From Desulfovibrionaceae bacterium (GTDB taxonomy: Bacteria; Pseudomonadota; Gammaproteobacteria; Burkholderiales; Burkholderiaceae_C), in contig WRJY01000209.1 in the NCBI GenBank assembly GCA_009778355.1, forward strand, positions 1 through 7,233: a stretch of 7,233 nucleotides of DNA. The letters run 5' to 3'. The notes under the pieces were generated by a model, which saw nothing but the letters and a program-made list of their open reading frames with translations, was not told the origin of the DNA and searched no databases. The position numbers and the translations under genes are program-made. Within the stretch, counting starts at the first letter, position 1. Every line of letters begins with the position of its first letter. Below are positions 1-6,218 of this stretch, one piece after another.

Positions 1-536
1 GGCAGGTGTTCCAGCACGTCGGCCATGCTGATGACCCGGCACGGGCGCGGCAGGCGCAGCGCGGCGATGTCGCTCAGGTGCGCCTCGATGCCCGTGTTTT
101 GCAGCGCCGTCACCGCCGCCGGGCGCAAATCGCAGCCCACGGCATCGAAGCCGTATTCGCGCGCGGCCATCAGCAGCGCTCCGTTGCCGAAACCCACGTC
201 CAGCCATACGCCGTCAGTGGCGAAGGGCAGAACTTTTTCGATCATCCGCGCGGCGACAGGGCGCTGGCGCTCGAAATCCGCGCCGACGATCTGTCCCGGA
301 TTGACCATTCCGGTAAGCCGCGCAAACGCCGCATCGGTGAAATAGCCGTCCGTGAACACGTGACCGCAAGCTTGGCAGGCGCACCACCGGATGAGCGGTG
401 ACAGTTTTCCATCTCCCCCTTTGGCGGCATGAACGTACAGCGGGTGGCGCGAGCAGTCGCCTTTGCGCAGAGCGGAAAAATCGGCGCTTCCGCACAGAGG
501 GCAGGCGTCGTAGGCGATGCGGTCTGAGGTGGTCAT
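1..536 (-). CDS. Class I SAM-dependent methyltransferase with N-terminal zinc ribbon (partial, C-terminus off the left edge)
   Basis: The reverse strand reads an open frame of 178 complete codons from an ATG at 536 to the window edge, so the C-terminal part is missing. Near the N-terminus are two CxxC pairs (Cys12/Cys15 and Cys54/Cys57), which suggest a zinc ribbon. A Rossmann methyltransferase core follows: motif I LDVGFGNG at 112-119 (SAM-binding glycine loop, with Phe where Cys is common), the acidic end of strand 2 at VGCD 133-136, and SMADVLEHL at 170-178, typical of motif IV and the following helix in small-molecule methyltransferases. The substrate cannot be told from this. The start is supported because the first CxxC begins only 11 residues in, but there is no good Shine-Dalgarno sequence before it. 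It lies 77 bp downstream of the ETF-QO stop codon on the same strand, with no terminator seen between them, so readthrough is possible. Confidence 0.85.
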   Translation of the reverse strand, partial: MTTSDRIAYDACPLCGSADFSALRKGDCSRHPLYVHAAKGGDGKLSPLIRWCACQACGHVFTDGYFTDAAFARLTGMVNPGQIVGADFERQRPVAARMIEKVLPFATDGVWLDVGFGNGALLMAAREYGFDAVGCDLRPAAVTALQNTGIEAHLSDIAALRLPRPCRVISMADVLEHL

Positions 537-613
537 GAGGACGACGCTGCTGAAGAAAATGGGGGGCTCAATCACAACTTCGTCCAACCACGCCCTTCGT
601 TGAACGCGGCGCC

Positions 614-2314
614 TTACATGCCTGAATAGTTCGGCCCGCCGCCGCCTTCGGGCGTGACCCAGACGATGTTCTGCGTCGGGTCCTTGATGTCGCAGGTTTT
701 GCAGTGCAGGCAGTTCTGGGCGTTGATTTGCAGGCGCTGGGCATTGCCGCCTTGCGTTTCGTCGGGCACGAATTCATAGACTCCGGCGGGGCAGTAGCGG
801 GCCTCCGGGCCTGCGAATTTGGGCAGGTTGATGCGCGTGGGGACGGTGGGGTCTTTCAGCGTCAGGTGCGGGGGCTGGTTTTCTTCGTGGTTGGTGTTGC
901 TGATGAACACGCTGGACAGGCGGTCGAAGGTCAGCTTGCCGTCGGGCTTGGGGTAGGCGATGGGCTTGCAGGCGTCGGCGCTCTGGAGCTGTACGTGGTC
1001 GGGCTGCTGGCGGTGCAGCGTCCAGGGCATGTGGCCGCGCAGGGCGTATTGCTCGAAGCCGTTCATCACCGTGCCGACGGTGAGGCCGCGCTTGAACCAG
1101 TTCTTGAAGTTGCGGTCCTTGTTCAACTCCTCGGCCAGCCAACTGCCGGCGAACGCCTGCGGGTAGGCGGTCAGTTCGTCGTATTGGCGGCCAGCGGCCA
1201 GGGCTTCATACGCGGCCTCGGCGGCCAGCATACCGGTCTTGATGGCGGCGTGGCTGCCCTTGATGCGGCTGACGTTCAGGTGGCCGGCGTCGCAGCCGAG
1301 CAGCGCGCCGCCGGGGAACACGGTCTTGGGCAGCGCCAGCACGCCGCCGGCGGTGATGGCGCGCGCGCCGTAGGACAGGCGCTTGGCGTTGACGTTGCCC
1401 TGGCTGTCGGTGAAGTACCACCGCACGCGCGGGTGCATCTTCCAGCGCTGGAATTCCTCGAACGGGCTGAGGTGCGGGTTGCGGTAGTTCAGGCCGACGA
1501 CGTAGCCGCAACTGACCTTGTTGTCCTCGGCGTGGTAGAGGAAGGCTCCGCCGTAGGTGAACTCGTCCATCGGCCAGCCGGCGGTGTGCATCACGAAGCC
1601 GGGCGTGTGGCGGCTGGGGTCGATCTCCCACAGCTCCTTGATGCCGATGCCGTAGCTTTGCGGGTCGCTGTGCTCGTCGAGCTTGAAGCGTTCGATCAAC
1701 TGGCGTCCCAGGTGGCCGCGCGAGCCTTCGGAAAACAGCGTGTACTTGCCGTGCAGTTCCATGCCGAGTTGAAAGTTCTCGGTCGGCTGGCCGTCCTTGC
1801 CGATGCCCACATTGCCGGTGGCCACGCCCTTGACCGAGCCGTCTTCGTTGTAGAGCACTTCGGCGGCGGCAAAACCGGGGAAGATTTCGACCCCCAGACT
1901 TTCGGCCTGCTGGGCCAGCCAACGCACCACGTTGCCCAGGCCGACGATGTAGTTGCCGTGGTTGTTGGAAAAGGGCGGCAGCAGCAGGTTGGGGATACGC
2001 GTGCCGCCGGTTTCGCTCAGAAAGACGTAGGCGTCGTCGGTCACGGGCTGGTGCAGCGGCGCGCCTTTTTCCTTCCAGTCGGGCATCAGCTCGGTCAGGG
2101 CGCGCGGATCCATGATGGCGCCCGACAAGGTGTGCGCGCCGGGTTCGGAGCCTTTTTCGAGCACCACGACGGAAACGTCGCGCCCTTTTTCAGCCGCGCA
2201 TTGCTTCAGGCGGATGGCCGCCGACAGCCCCGCCGGCCCCGCGCCGACAATGACCACGTCGTACTCCATTGCTTCGCGCGGGCCGTACTGCTGGATGATT
2301 TCCTCGGGGGTCAT
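614..2314 (-). CDS. Electron transfer flavoprotein-ubiquinone oxidoreductase (ETF-QO, EC 1.5.5.1)
   Basis: This 566-residue protein oxidises reduced electron transfer flavoprotein and passes the electrons to ubiquinone at the membrane, linking acyl-CoA and amino-acid dehydrogenases to the respiratory chain. The N-terminus has an FAD dinucleotide-binding motif GAGPAG at 24-29, and the second strand ends in LEKG at 52-55, followed by the GAHTLSG segment typical of ETF-QO. The C-terminus carries the four cysteines expected for the [4Fe-4S] cluster: Cys508 in CPAGVYE, then Cys535, Cys538 and Cys541 in CLHCKTC, followed by the conserved DIKDPTQNI and a Gly-rich end. The length matches the family and nothing is missing. 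I chose the ATG at 2314 rather than the in-frame ATG at 2371, because a GAGGAG ribosome binding site (2324-2329) sits 9 nt before it and the MTPEEI start is family-like. It is transcribed divergently from the SDR gene. The ETF subunits themselves are not in the window. Confidence 0.97.
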   Translation of the reverse strand: MTPEEIIQQYGPREAMEYDVVIVGAGPAGLSAAIRLKQCAAEKGRDVSVVVLEKGSEPGAHTLSGAIMDPRALTELMPDWKEKGAPLHQPVTDDAYVFLSETGGTRIPNLLLPPFSNNHGNYIVGLGNVVRWLAQQAESLGVEIFPGFAAAEVLYNEDGSVKGVATGNVGIGKDGQPTENFQLGMELHGKYTLFSEGSRGHLGRQLIERFKLDEHSDPQSYGIGIKELWEIDPSRHTPGFVMHTAGWPMDEFTYGGAFLYHAEDNKVSCGYVVGLNYRNPHLSPFEEFQRWKMHPRVRWYFTDSQGNVNAKRLSYGARAITAGGVLALPKTVFPGGALLGCDAGHLNVSRIKGSHAAIKTGMLAAEAAYEALAAGRQYDELTAYPQAFAGSWLAEELNKDRNFKNWFKRGLTVGTVMNGFEQYALRGHMPWTLHRQQPDHVQLQSADACKPIAYPKPDGKLTFDRLSSVFISNTNHEENQPPHLTLKDPTVPTRINLPKFAGPEARYCPAGVYEFVPDETQGGNAQRLQINAQNCLHCKTCDIKDPTQNIVWVTPEGGGGPNYSGM

Positions 2315-2380
2315 GAAACGTGGCTCCTCGTGTTTGGGAAATAATGCTTGGCATCGCCCGCGCGGCGTCACGCCGCCGGG

Positions 2381-2410
2381 TTGCGATTCGATGCGTGTGC
2401 CCGATTTTAT
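2381..2410 (+). promoter_or_regulatory. Putative sigma-70 promoter for the SDR operon in the divergent intergenic region
   Basis: The 158-bp gap between the ETF-QO start (2314) and the SDR start (2473) must drive both directions. On the plus strand, TTGCGA (2381-2386) and TTTTAT (2405-2410), 18 bp apart, each match the sigma-70 consensus at 4 of 6 bases. A perfect 6-bp inverted repeat, GCGGCG-TCA-CGCCGC (2362-2376), lies just upstream and could be an operator or simply GC-rich noise. I see no convincing -35/-10 pair for ETF-QO on the minus strand. Confidence 0.3.
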
Positions 2411-2472
2411 GCACGGATTGCGCGTCGTTCCAGCCGGTTTCGCCGGATCGTCATCATCACCCGAGGAAAACC

Positions 2473-3255
2473 ATGACCTACAGCATCGATCTTTCTGGCC
2501 GCGTGGCCTTCGTCACCGGCGCCTCCAGCGGCTTGGGCGCGCAGTTCGCGCGCACGTTGGCCAAGGCCGGCGCCGGCGTGGTGCTGGCCAGCCGCCGGCT
2601 CGACAAGCTCAAGGACCTGCGCGCGCACATCGAGGGCGAGGGCGGCGACGCCCGCGTGGTGGAGTGCGACGTGACCAGCGTGCAGTCCATCCGCGCCGCC
2701 GTCGCGCGCGCCGAAACCGAGATGGGCTCGATCGACATCCTGGTCAACAACTCCGGCGTGTCCACCACCCAGCGCATTCAGGACGTGGCGGAGCAGGACT
2801 ACGACTTCATCTTCGACACCAATGTGCGCGGCGCCTTTTTCGTGGCGCAGGAAGTGGGCAAGCGCATGATCGCGCGCGCCAGGGGCGCGGCGCCGGGCAG
2901 CTTTACCGGCGGGCGCATCATCAACATCGCCAGCATGGCCGGCCTGCGGGTGCTGCCGCAAATCGGCGTCTATGCCATGAGCAAGGCCGCCGTGGTGCAG
3001 ATGACCAAGGCCATGGCGCTGGAGTGGGGGCGCTTTGGCATCAATGTCAACGCCATCTGCCCTGGCTACATCGACACCGAAATCAACCATCACCACTGGC
3101 AGACCGAACAGGGCCAAAAGCTGGTGGGCATGATGCCGCGCAAGCGCGTGGGCCACCCCAAGGACCTGGAGCCGGTGCTGCTGATGCTGGCCTGCGACCA
3201 GAGCCATTTCGTCAACGGCGCGGTCATCGCCGCCGACGACGGATTTGCGCTTTGA
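2473..3255 (+). CDS. Classical short-chain dehydrogenase/reductase (SDR), NAD(P)-dependent
   Basis: The 260-residue protein has the full set of classical SDR motifs: the cofactor loop TGASSGLG at 15-22, Asp66 in the adenine pocket (CDVT), NNSG at 92-95 (usually NNAG), and a catalytic tetrad of Asn117, Ser154, Tyr167 and Lys171 (YAMSK), followed by PG at 197-198. Arg41 and Arg42 after strand 2 suggest a preference for NADP(H); this is inference. The substrate is unknown; a hydroxyacyl-CoA or related alcohol would suit the thioesterase next door and the divergent ETF-QO. The ATG at 2473 is preferred over upstream in-frame starts because GAGGAAA (2463-2469) precedes it closely and the SDR fold begins right after it. 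It is probably the first gene of a plus-strand operon: the thioesterase starts 41 bp after its stop codon. Confidence 0.95.
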   Translation: MTYSIDLSGRVAFVTGASSGLGAQFARTLAKAGAGVVLASRRLDKLKDLRAHIEGEGGDARVVECDVTSVQSIRAAVARAETEMGSIDILVNNSGVSTTQRIQDVAEQDYDFIFDTNVRGAFFVAQEVGKRMIARARGAAPGSFTGGRIINIASMAGLRVLPQIGVYAMSKAAVVQMTKAMALEWGRFGINVNAICPGYIDTEINHHHWQTEQGQKLVGMMPRKRVGHPKDLEPVLLMLACDQSHFVNGAVIAADDGFAL

Positions 3256-3296
3256 GGCGCACCATGAAAACAGCATGAACAAAGAGGTACCGACCC

Positions 3297-3719
3297 ATGC
3301 GAATCGACATTCCCGACGACAAGAAACTGGTCCATGAGATGGTCATCCCCGTGCGCTGGAGCGACATGGACGCGATGGGCCACGTCAACAACGCCAACTA
3401 CTTCCGCTACATGGAGGCGGCCCGCATCGAATGGCTGAGCAGCATCGACTGCCGGCCCAACGCGCGGGGCGAGGGCGTGGTCATCGTCAACGCCTTCTGC
3501 AACTTTCATCGCCAGTTCGAGTACCCGGCGAACGTCCTCATCAAGACCTATGTCGGGGCGCTGGGCCGCACCTCGTTCGAGACCTGGGTGACGATGGAAA
3601 AGGCGGGCCAGCCCGGCGAACTGTACGCCAGCGGCGGCGCCACCACGGTGTGGGTGGACGCGCAGGCGCAGAAGTCAGTGCCGCTGCCCGGGCGGCTGCG
3701 CCAGATTCTGAGCGAATGA
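3297..3719 (+). CDS. Acyl-CoA thioesterase, hotdog fold (4HBT/YbgC-like)
   Basis: This 140-residue protein has the size and N-terminal signature of the 4-hydroxybenzoyl-CoA thioesterase/YbgC type of single hotdog domain, which hydrolyses acyl-CoA thioesters. The active-site segment RWSDMDAMGHVNNANY spans residues 20-35. Asp25 (or Asp23) is in the place of the catalytic Asp, and the GHVNNANYFRYMEAAR stretch forms the start of the central hotdog helix. The remainder (FETWVTMEKAG, ATTVWVDAQAQKSVPLP) fits the later beta strands. The acyl chain it prefers cannot be read from the sequence. An AAAGAGGT ribosome binding site (3281-3288) precedes the start. It sits 41 bp after the SDR and 49 bp before the YbhB-like gene, so it is probably co-transcribed with both. 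Confidence 0.92.
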   Translation: MRIDIPDDKKLVHEMVIPVRWSDMDAMGHVNNANYFRYMEAARIEWLSSIDCRPNARGEGVVIVNAFCNFHRQFEYPANVLIKTYVGALGRTSFETWVTMEKAGQPGELYASGGATTVWVDAQAQKSVPLPGRLRQILSE

Positions 3720-3768
3720 GATAGGGTTCAAATTTTCCAAAACAACTGAAGCGAAAGGAGCATTCATC

Positions 3769-4398
3769 ATGAAACTTGTCAGCAACAGCTTTGCCGATGG
3801 GCAAAAGATCCCGGCGGAATTTGCCTTCGGGGTGCCCGACGCGGGCCAGCACGTCGCCCTGGGCCAAAACCGCAACCCCCATCTGGTCTGGAGCGAGGCG
3901 CCCGCGGGCGCGCGCTCGTTTGCCCTCGTGTGCGTCGATCACGACGTGCCCAGCAAAGGCGACGACGCCAACCGCGAAGGGCGCATCATTGCCGCCAGCC
4001 TGCCGCGCATCGATTTCTTCCACTGGGTGCTGATCGACTTGCCGGCGCACATCACCTCGATCGACGCCGGCACCCTTTCTGACCGCATCGTCCCGCGCGG
4101 CAAGCACGGCCCCGCCGCCGCGCACGGCGCGCGCCAAGGCGTCAACGGCTACACCCAATGGTTCGCTAGCGATGAAGCCATGCGCGGCGACTACTTCGGC
4201 TACGACGGCCCCTGCCCGCCGTGGAACGACGCCCTGCCGCACCGCTACGTGTTCACCGTGTACGCGCTGGACGTCGAACGCCTGCCGCTCGAAGGTCGCT
4301 TTGATGGCCCGCAAGCCCTCGAAGCCATGAAGGGCCGCGTCCTCGCGCAAGCCAGCCTGACCGGGCGCTACTCACTCAACCCGGGCGTGGCGGTTTGA
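3769..4398 (+). CDS. YbhB/YbcL-family protein (PEBP, Raf kinase inhibitor-like)
   Basis: The 209-residue protein belongs to the phosphatidylethanolamine-binding protein family. Motifs in order: VDHDVP at 56-61 (the DxDxP-type ligand-pocket motif), HWVLIDLP beginning at His85, then YDGPCPP at 145-151 followed by HRYVFTVYAL at 158-167, the core PEBP strands. It has no signal peptide and should be cytoplasmic. Bacterial members bind small anions or phospholipid-like ligands, but their function is largely unknown, and no specific role can be assigned here. It is somewhat longer than the compact E. coli YbhB type, with an inserted segment around 64-83. The start is well supported: AAGGAG (3755-3760) lies 8 nt upstream of the ATG. 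It ends the left conserved block; the sequence after it changes character. Confidence 0.92.
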   Translation: MKLVSNSFADGQKIPAEFAFGVPDAGQHVALGQNRNPHLVWSEAPAGARSFALVCVDHDVPSKGDDANREGRIIAASLPRIDFFHWVLIDLPAHITSIDAGTLSDRIVPRGKHGPAAAHGARQGVNGYTQWFASDEAMRGDYFGYDGPCPPWNDALPHRYVFTVYALDVERLPLEGRFDGPQALEAMKGRVLAQASLTGRYSLNPGVAV

Positions 4399-4410
4399 AG
4401 CCGGGCAAAT

Positions 4411-4520
4411 TACGGCAGGATGGGTAGAACCAAAGGCGAAACCAATCGCTTTCGACTGCTCGGAACAGGCATCGGCTGCTTGAAAATAGAATTGTTCAGG
4501 ATGGACTATCCATCCTGCCG
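4411..4520. repeat. Palindromic repeat element (inverted-repeat-bounded, about 110 bp)
   Basis: This lies in the roughly 250-bp gap between the YbhB-like gene and the lipoprotein gene, where I see no coding sequence. CGGCAGGATGGGTAG (4413-4427) recurs inverted at 4506-4520 with one mismatch in 15. Inside the right end is a perfect 9-bp stem with a 3-nt loop (CAGGATGGA at 4497-4505, TCCATCCTG at 4509-4517). The left part, GGATGGGTAGAACC...GAAACCAATC, resembles a decayed copy of the GGATGGGT...AACCCATC hairpin repeats often scattered between genes in proteobacteria; that comparison is from memory. No flanking target-site duplication is visible, so it is not clearly a MITE. Confidence 0.5.
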
Positions 4521-4595
4521 CGCTTGTTCGCAAAAACGGCGGCGCACAAGGCGAGCAGCGTTTTGTGTTGCCTGACGTGAACAACGCCGTCATTG

Positions 4596-4619
4596 AAAAA
4601 GCCCGCGCAATGCGGGCTT
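4596..4619 (-). terminator. Intrinsic terminator of the lipoprotein gene
   Basis: On the minus strand, AAGCCCGC and GCGGGCTT form a perfect 8-bp stem around a 5-nt loop (ATTGC). It ends in a run of five T (4600-4596), two of which belong to the stem. It starts about 30 bp after the lipoprotein stop codon at 4650, exactly where its terminator should be. On the plus strand it lacks an immediate T run, so it is probably weak or inactive for the YbhB operon. Confidence 0.8.
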
Positions 4620-4649
4620 GAGTCAGGTTTTGTTTTGACTGGAAAAACA

Positions 4650-5678
4650 TTAATCCTTAGCACTATAATTGTAATAGCCTTTTGAATTATCAGGCGTGAA
4701 CGCCAAAAGGTGGATTGCGTAATTGTAAGCGGTTGATGTATCTTGAAGGAGGACGCCTTTGAGTGTCGTTCCATCACCCAACTGGCAGTTGCCGCTGAAT
4801 GTGAGGTTCAGGTCGAATACGCCCACGGTGCCGTGTGCGGTCACGTGGGGCGCTATGGTTCCGCTGGCTGAGCAGCCATTGATATTCGGCGCTATGCTCA
4901 CGGTCGAGCCGGAAATTGTTACTACCGACATATCTGCTGTCGTCACGAAATAATAATCCGGGCCTATTTCTTTATCGGCGATAAAATTTAAGGCAGAGTG
5001 ATCGATATATTTGCCGGAAGACAGTGAGGTCAGCGAAGCAGGCTGGTCATAGCTGTTGATATAATTCGCGGTGAAAGTTGATATGTCTGTGGAATGATCA
5101 GGGTCGGTATTGGTCATCGTGATATCCAGCGTATTTTTGGCAGATACCGTGCCGGAAAGCGCATATTGACTGGCTGTTGAATAAATGAAGTTATAGAACT
5201 TCCCCAATCCCGAAATGTTGTTGCCGTTGGTCGTGTAGGTGCCGTGGAAAGGATAACTGGCCCAGTACGGACCTTTGGTCGCACAATTGCCCGCGTTCAA
5301 AAAATTCCAGGTAGTGCCATCGTCAAGCATAAGAAATAATGACCTGGTATAGGTGCCATTCGTGCCGCACCACAGCCCCTCGGCTGCATTGCGCGCGGAT
5401 GATGGCGTGGTGGGTGTCGTTGGAGTAGTTGGAGTAGTTGGAGTAGTTGGAGTAGTTGGAGTGGTTGGAGTGGTTGGAGTGGTTGGAGTGGTTGGAGTAA
5501 CAGGTGTAGTTGGCGTCGTTGGTGTGGTGGGCGTTGTCGCCGAAGTGCTGTCGTCGCTGCCACCACCGCAGCCAGTCAAACCCAAGCCAAAGGCGCAGAC
5601 CAGCGCGGTCAATGCGGCCGACTGGCAAGCGAATCTGGTTATATTCGGGGAAGGGGAGGGGTCGATATTGGATAGCAT
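4650..5678 (-). CDS. Predicted outer-membrane lipoprotein with a (Thr-Thr-Pro) repeat linker, function unknown
   Basis: The 342-residue protein starts with a lipoprotein signal peptide: a hydrophobic stretch at about 21-35 and the lipobox LTGC, giving lipidation at Cys37. Gly at +2 favours outer-membrane sorting. After GGGSDDSTSA comes a linker at 48-92 of fifteen tripeptides, all TTP except one VTP. The rest (about 93-342) is rich in Thr, Ser, Asn and aromatic residues and looks all-beta. It has EGLWCGTNGT near its start, a YDQPASL motif in the middle, and CSASG...FSGNCQLGDGT near its end. Four cysteines (104, 132, 269, 298) could form two disulfides. It resembles a large group of uncharacterised betaproteobacterial lipoproteins, but this is from memory. 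The start at 5678 is chosen for its AAGGTG ribosome binding site (5685-5690) and because the signal peptide begins there; the upstream open frame is not protein-like. The globular part is much AT-richer than its neighbours (one 60-bp line near 5041 is about 42% GC), which suggests acquisition from elsewhere. Confidence 0.85.
   Translation of the reverse strand: MLSNIDPSPSPNITRFACQSAALTALVCAFGLGLTGCGGGSDDSTSATTPTTPTTPTTPVTPTTPTTPTTPTTPTTPTTPTTPTTPTTPTTPSSARNAAEGLWCGTNGTYTRSLFLMLDDGTTWNFLNAGNCATKGPYWASYPFHGTYTTNGNNISGLGKFYNFIYSTASQYALSGTVSAKNTLDITMTNTDPDHSTDISTFTANYINSYDQPASLTSLSSGKYIDHSALNFIADKEIGPDYYFVTTADMSVVTISGSTVSIAPNINGCSASGTIAPHVTAHGTVGVFDLNLTFSGNCQLGDGTTLKGVLLQDTSTAYNYAIHLLAFTPDNSKGYYNYSAKD
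5403..5537. repeat. 9-bp coding tandem repeat, 15 units (TTP linker of the lipoprotein)
   Basis: Fifteen 9-bp units encode the linker on the minus strand. The central eight (5422-5493) are almost perfect: four GGAGTAGTT then four GGAGTGGTT on the plus strand, differing at one base. The outer units differ at synonymous sites, except the VTP unit around 5494-5502. The unit length is a multiple of three, so slippage would change the linker length without breaking the frame. Confidence 0.95.
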
Positions 5679-5710
5679 GTAAAACACCTTATTGAGTTTG
5701 GCGAAAGTTG

Positions 5711-5738
5711 CGCAGGGGAATCCTGCGGGGGCAGTATA
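5711..5738 (-). promoter_or_regulatory. Putative -10 element and 5'-leader hairpin of the lipoprotein gene
   Basis: On the minus strand TATACT (5738-5733) is a good -10 hexamer, but no clear -35 lies 16-18 bp upstream (only GTGGGG at 17 bp). A start site near 5726 would give a leader of about 48 nt. Its first bases overlap a 6-bp stem, CGCAGG/CCTGCG with a 5-nt loop (5727-5711), which may act as a 5'-end stabilising hairpin. Both assignments are tentative. Confidence 0.3.
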
Positions 5739-5777
5739 TCGTAATCGTCTGCCCGCCCCACCTTGAATCAGTACAGT

Positions 5778-5905
5778 GGGTTGAAGTGAGCTTGCGAACC
5801 CCAACAGCATTACCATTCCCGACATGGAAATCGAGGCCGGAACCCCAACGTCTCGGAGTCTGGAGCCATTGTCGTGTTGGGGTTCGCTGCGCTCGCTCCA
5901 ACCTA
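5778..5905. repeat. Paired inverted hairpin repeat (BIME-like element)
   Basis: Two imperfect hairpins face each other. The left one, GGGTTGAAGTGAGC...GCGAACCCCAAC (5778-5805), and the right one, GTTGGGGTTCGC...CGCTCCAACCTA (5876-5905), share a perfect 12-bp inverted match (5794-5805 with 5876-5887). A third copy of GAACCCCAAC lies between them at 5840-5849. The arrangement resembles the extragenic palindromic elements common in Burkholderiales genomes; this comparison is from memory and not searched. No transposase is linked to it, so it would be non-autonomous. The 99 bp between it and the lipoprotein start hold that gene's leader and promoter. Confidence 0.6.
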
Positions 5906-5909
5906 TGCC

Positions 5910-6143
5910 ATGAAATTCGTGGCTGGCTTGGGCCCCGGAGACAACAACCCGCAAGGCAGCGTTACCCTGCGCGACATCAACCTCAGCGACAACCCGGCGC
6001 AAGGCCCCTTCGCCGTTGCCGATGCCTTCTTTGGCGGCCAAGGCACGGTAATCATCGTCAACCACGCCCCCGTGGCGCGCAACGTGAGCGTCGCCATCAC
6101 CGAAGGCGCCAGCCTGCGCTTTGACCCGTTGCAAGGCGCCAGC
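5910..6143 (+). pseudogene. Fragment resembling an Ig/cadherin-like surface protein (decayed)
   Basis: The plus-strand frame from about 5910 reads protein-like sequence: SVTLRDINLSDNP, FAVADAFFGGQGTVIIV, then NHAPVARNVSVAITEGASL followed by RFDPLQGAS. The NHAPVA...NVSV...EG...FDPL...GAS pattern is how many tandem bacterial Ig-like or cadherin-like domains of large adhesins begin; the expected continuation (DADGD plus more strands) is absent. After about 6143 the frame becomes Arg/Ala-rich and looks non-coding. There is no ribosome binding site, and the fragment abuts the palindromic repeat on its 5' side. I read it as a leftover piece of a larger surface-protein gene. It might instead be a short unknown ORF; the family call is from pattern recognition only. 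Confidence 0.4.
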
Positions 6144-6218
6144 GCTCCCGATTTGGCGCGCCGTTGGCGTCGGCGTGGCGCGATTTTGGCGCGGTTTGCT
6201 GGCCCTGCGTGGCCTTCC

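Noticed and set aside
704..2344. A 546-codon open frame on the plus strand opposite ETF-QO
   Set aside because: Its Val/Gly/Ala/His-rich product is typical of an antisense frame in GC-rich DNA, and the minus strand encodes a complete ETF-QO with all motifs.
2315..2371. A 19-residue N-terminal extension of ETF-QO from an upstream in-frame ATG
   Set aside because: The ATG at 2314 has a strong ribosome binding site and a family-like start; the extension resembles nothing and overlaps the promoter region.
3541..4350. A 269-codon minus-strand frame opposite the thioesterase and YbhB-like genes
   Set aside because: It is an antisense shadow; both plus-strand genes have clear family motifs and ribosome binding sites.
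4596..4619. Bidirectional terminator also serving the YbhB operon
   Set aside because: On the plus strand the stem is followed by TTGAGTCAGG rather than a T run, and it lies about 200 bp after the YbhB-like stop.
4372..4777. Small minus-strand open frames downstream of and overlapping the lipoprotein 3' end
   Set aside because: They run through the intrinsic terminator and the palindromic element, lack ribosome binding sites and show no recognisable protein features.
5403..5537. A CRISPR-like array
   Set aside because: The units are 9 bp, contiguous and coding, with no spacers.
5353..5682. A plus-strand frame with a long Gly-Val-Val repeat
   Set aside because: It is the antisense reading of the TTP repeat; the minus strand has the lipobox, ribosome binding site and terminator.
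5679..6134. A 152-residue N-terminal extension of the lipoprotein frame
   Set aside because: It would put the signal peptide in the middle of the protein and it crosses the palindromic element and the opposite-strand adhesin fragment.
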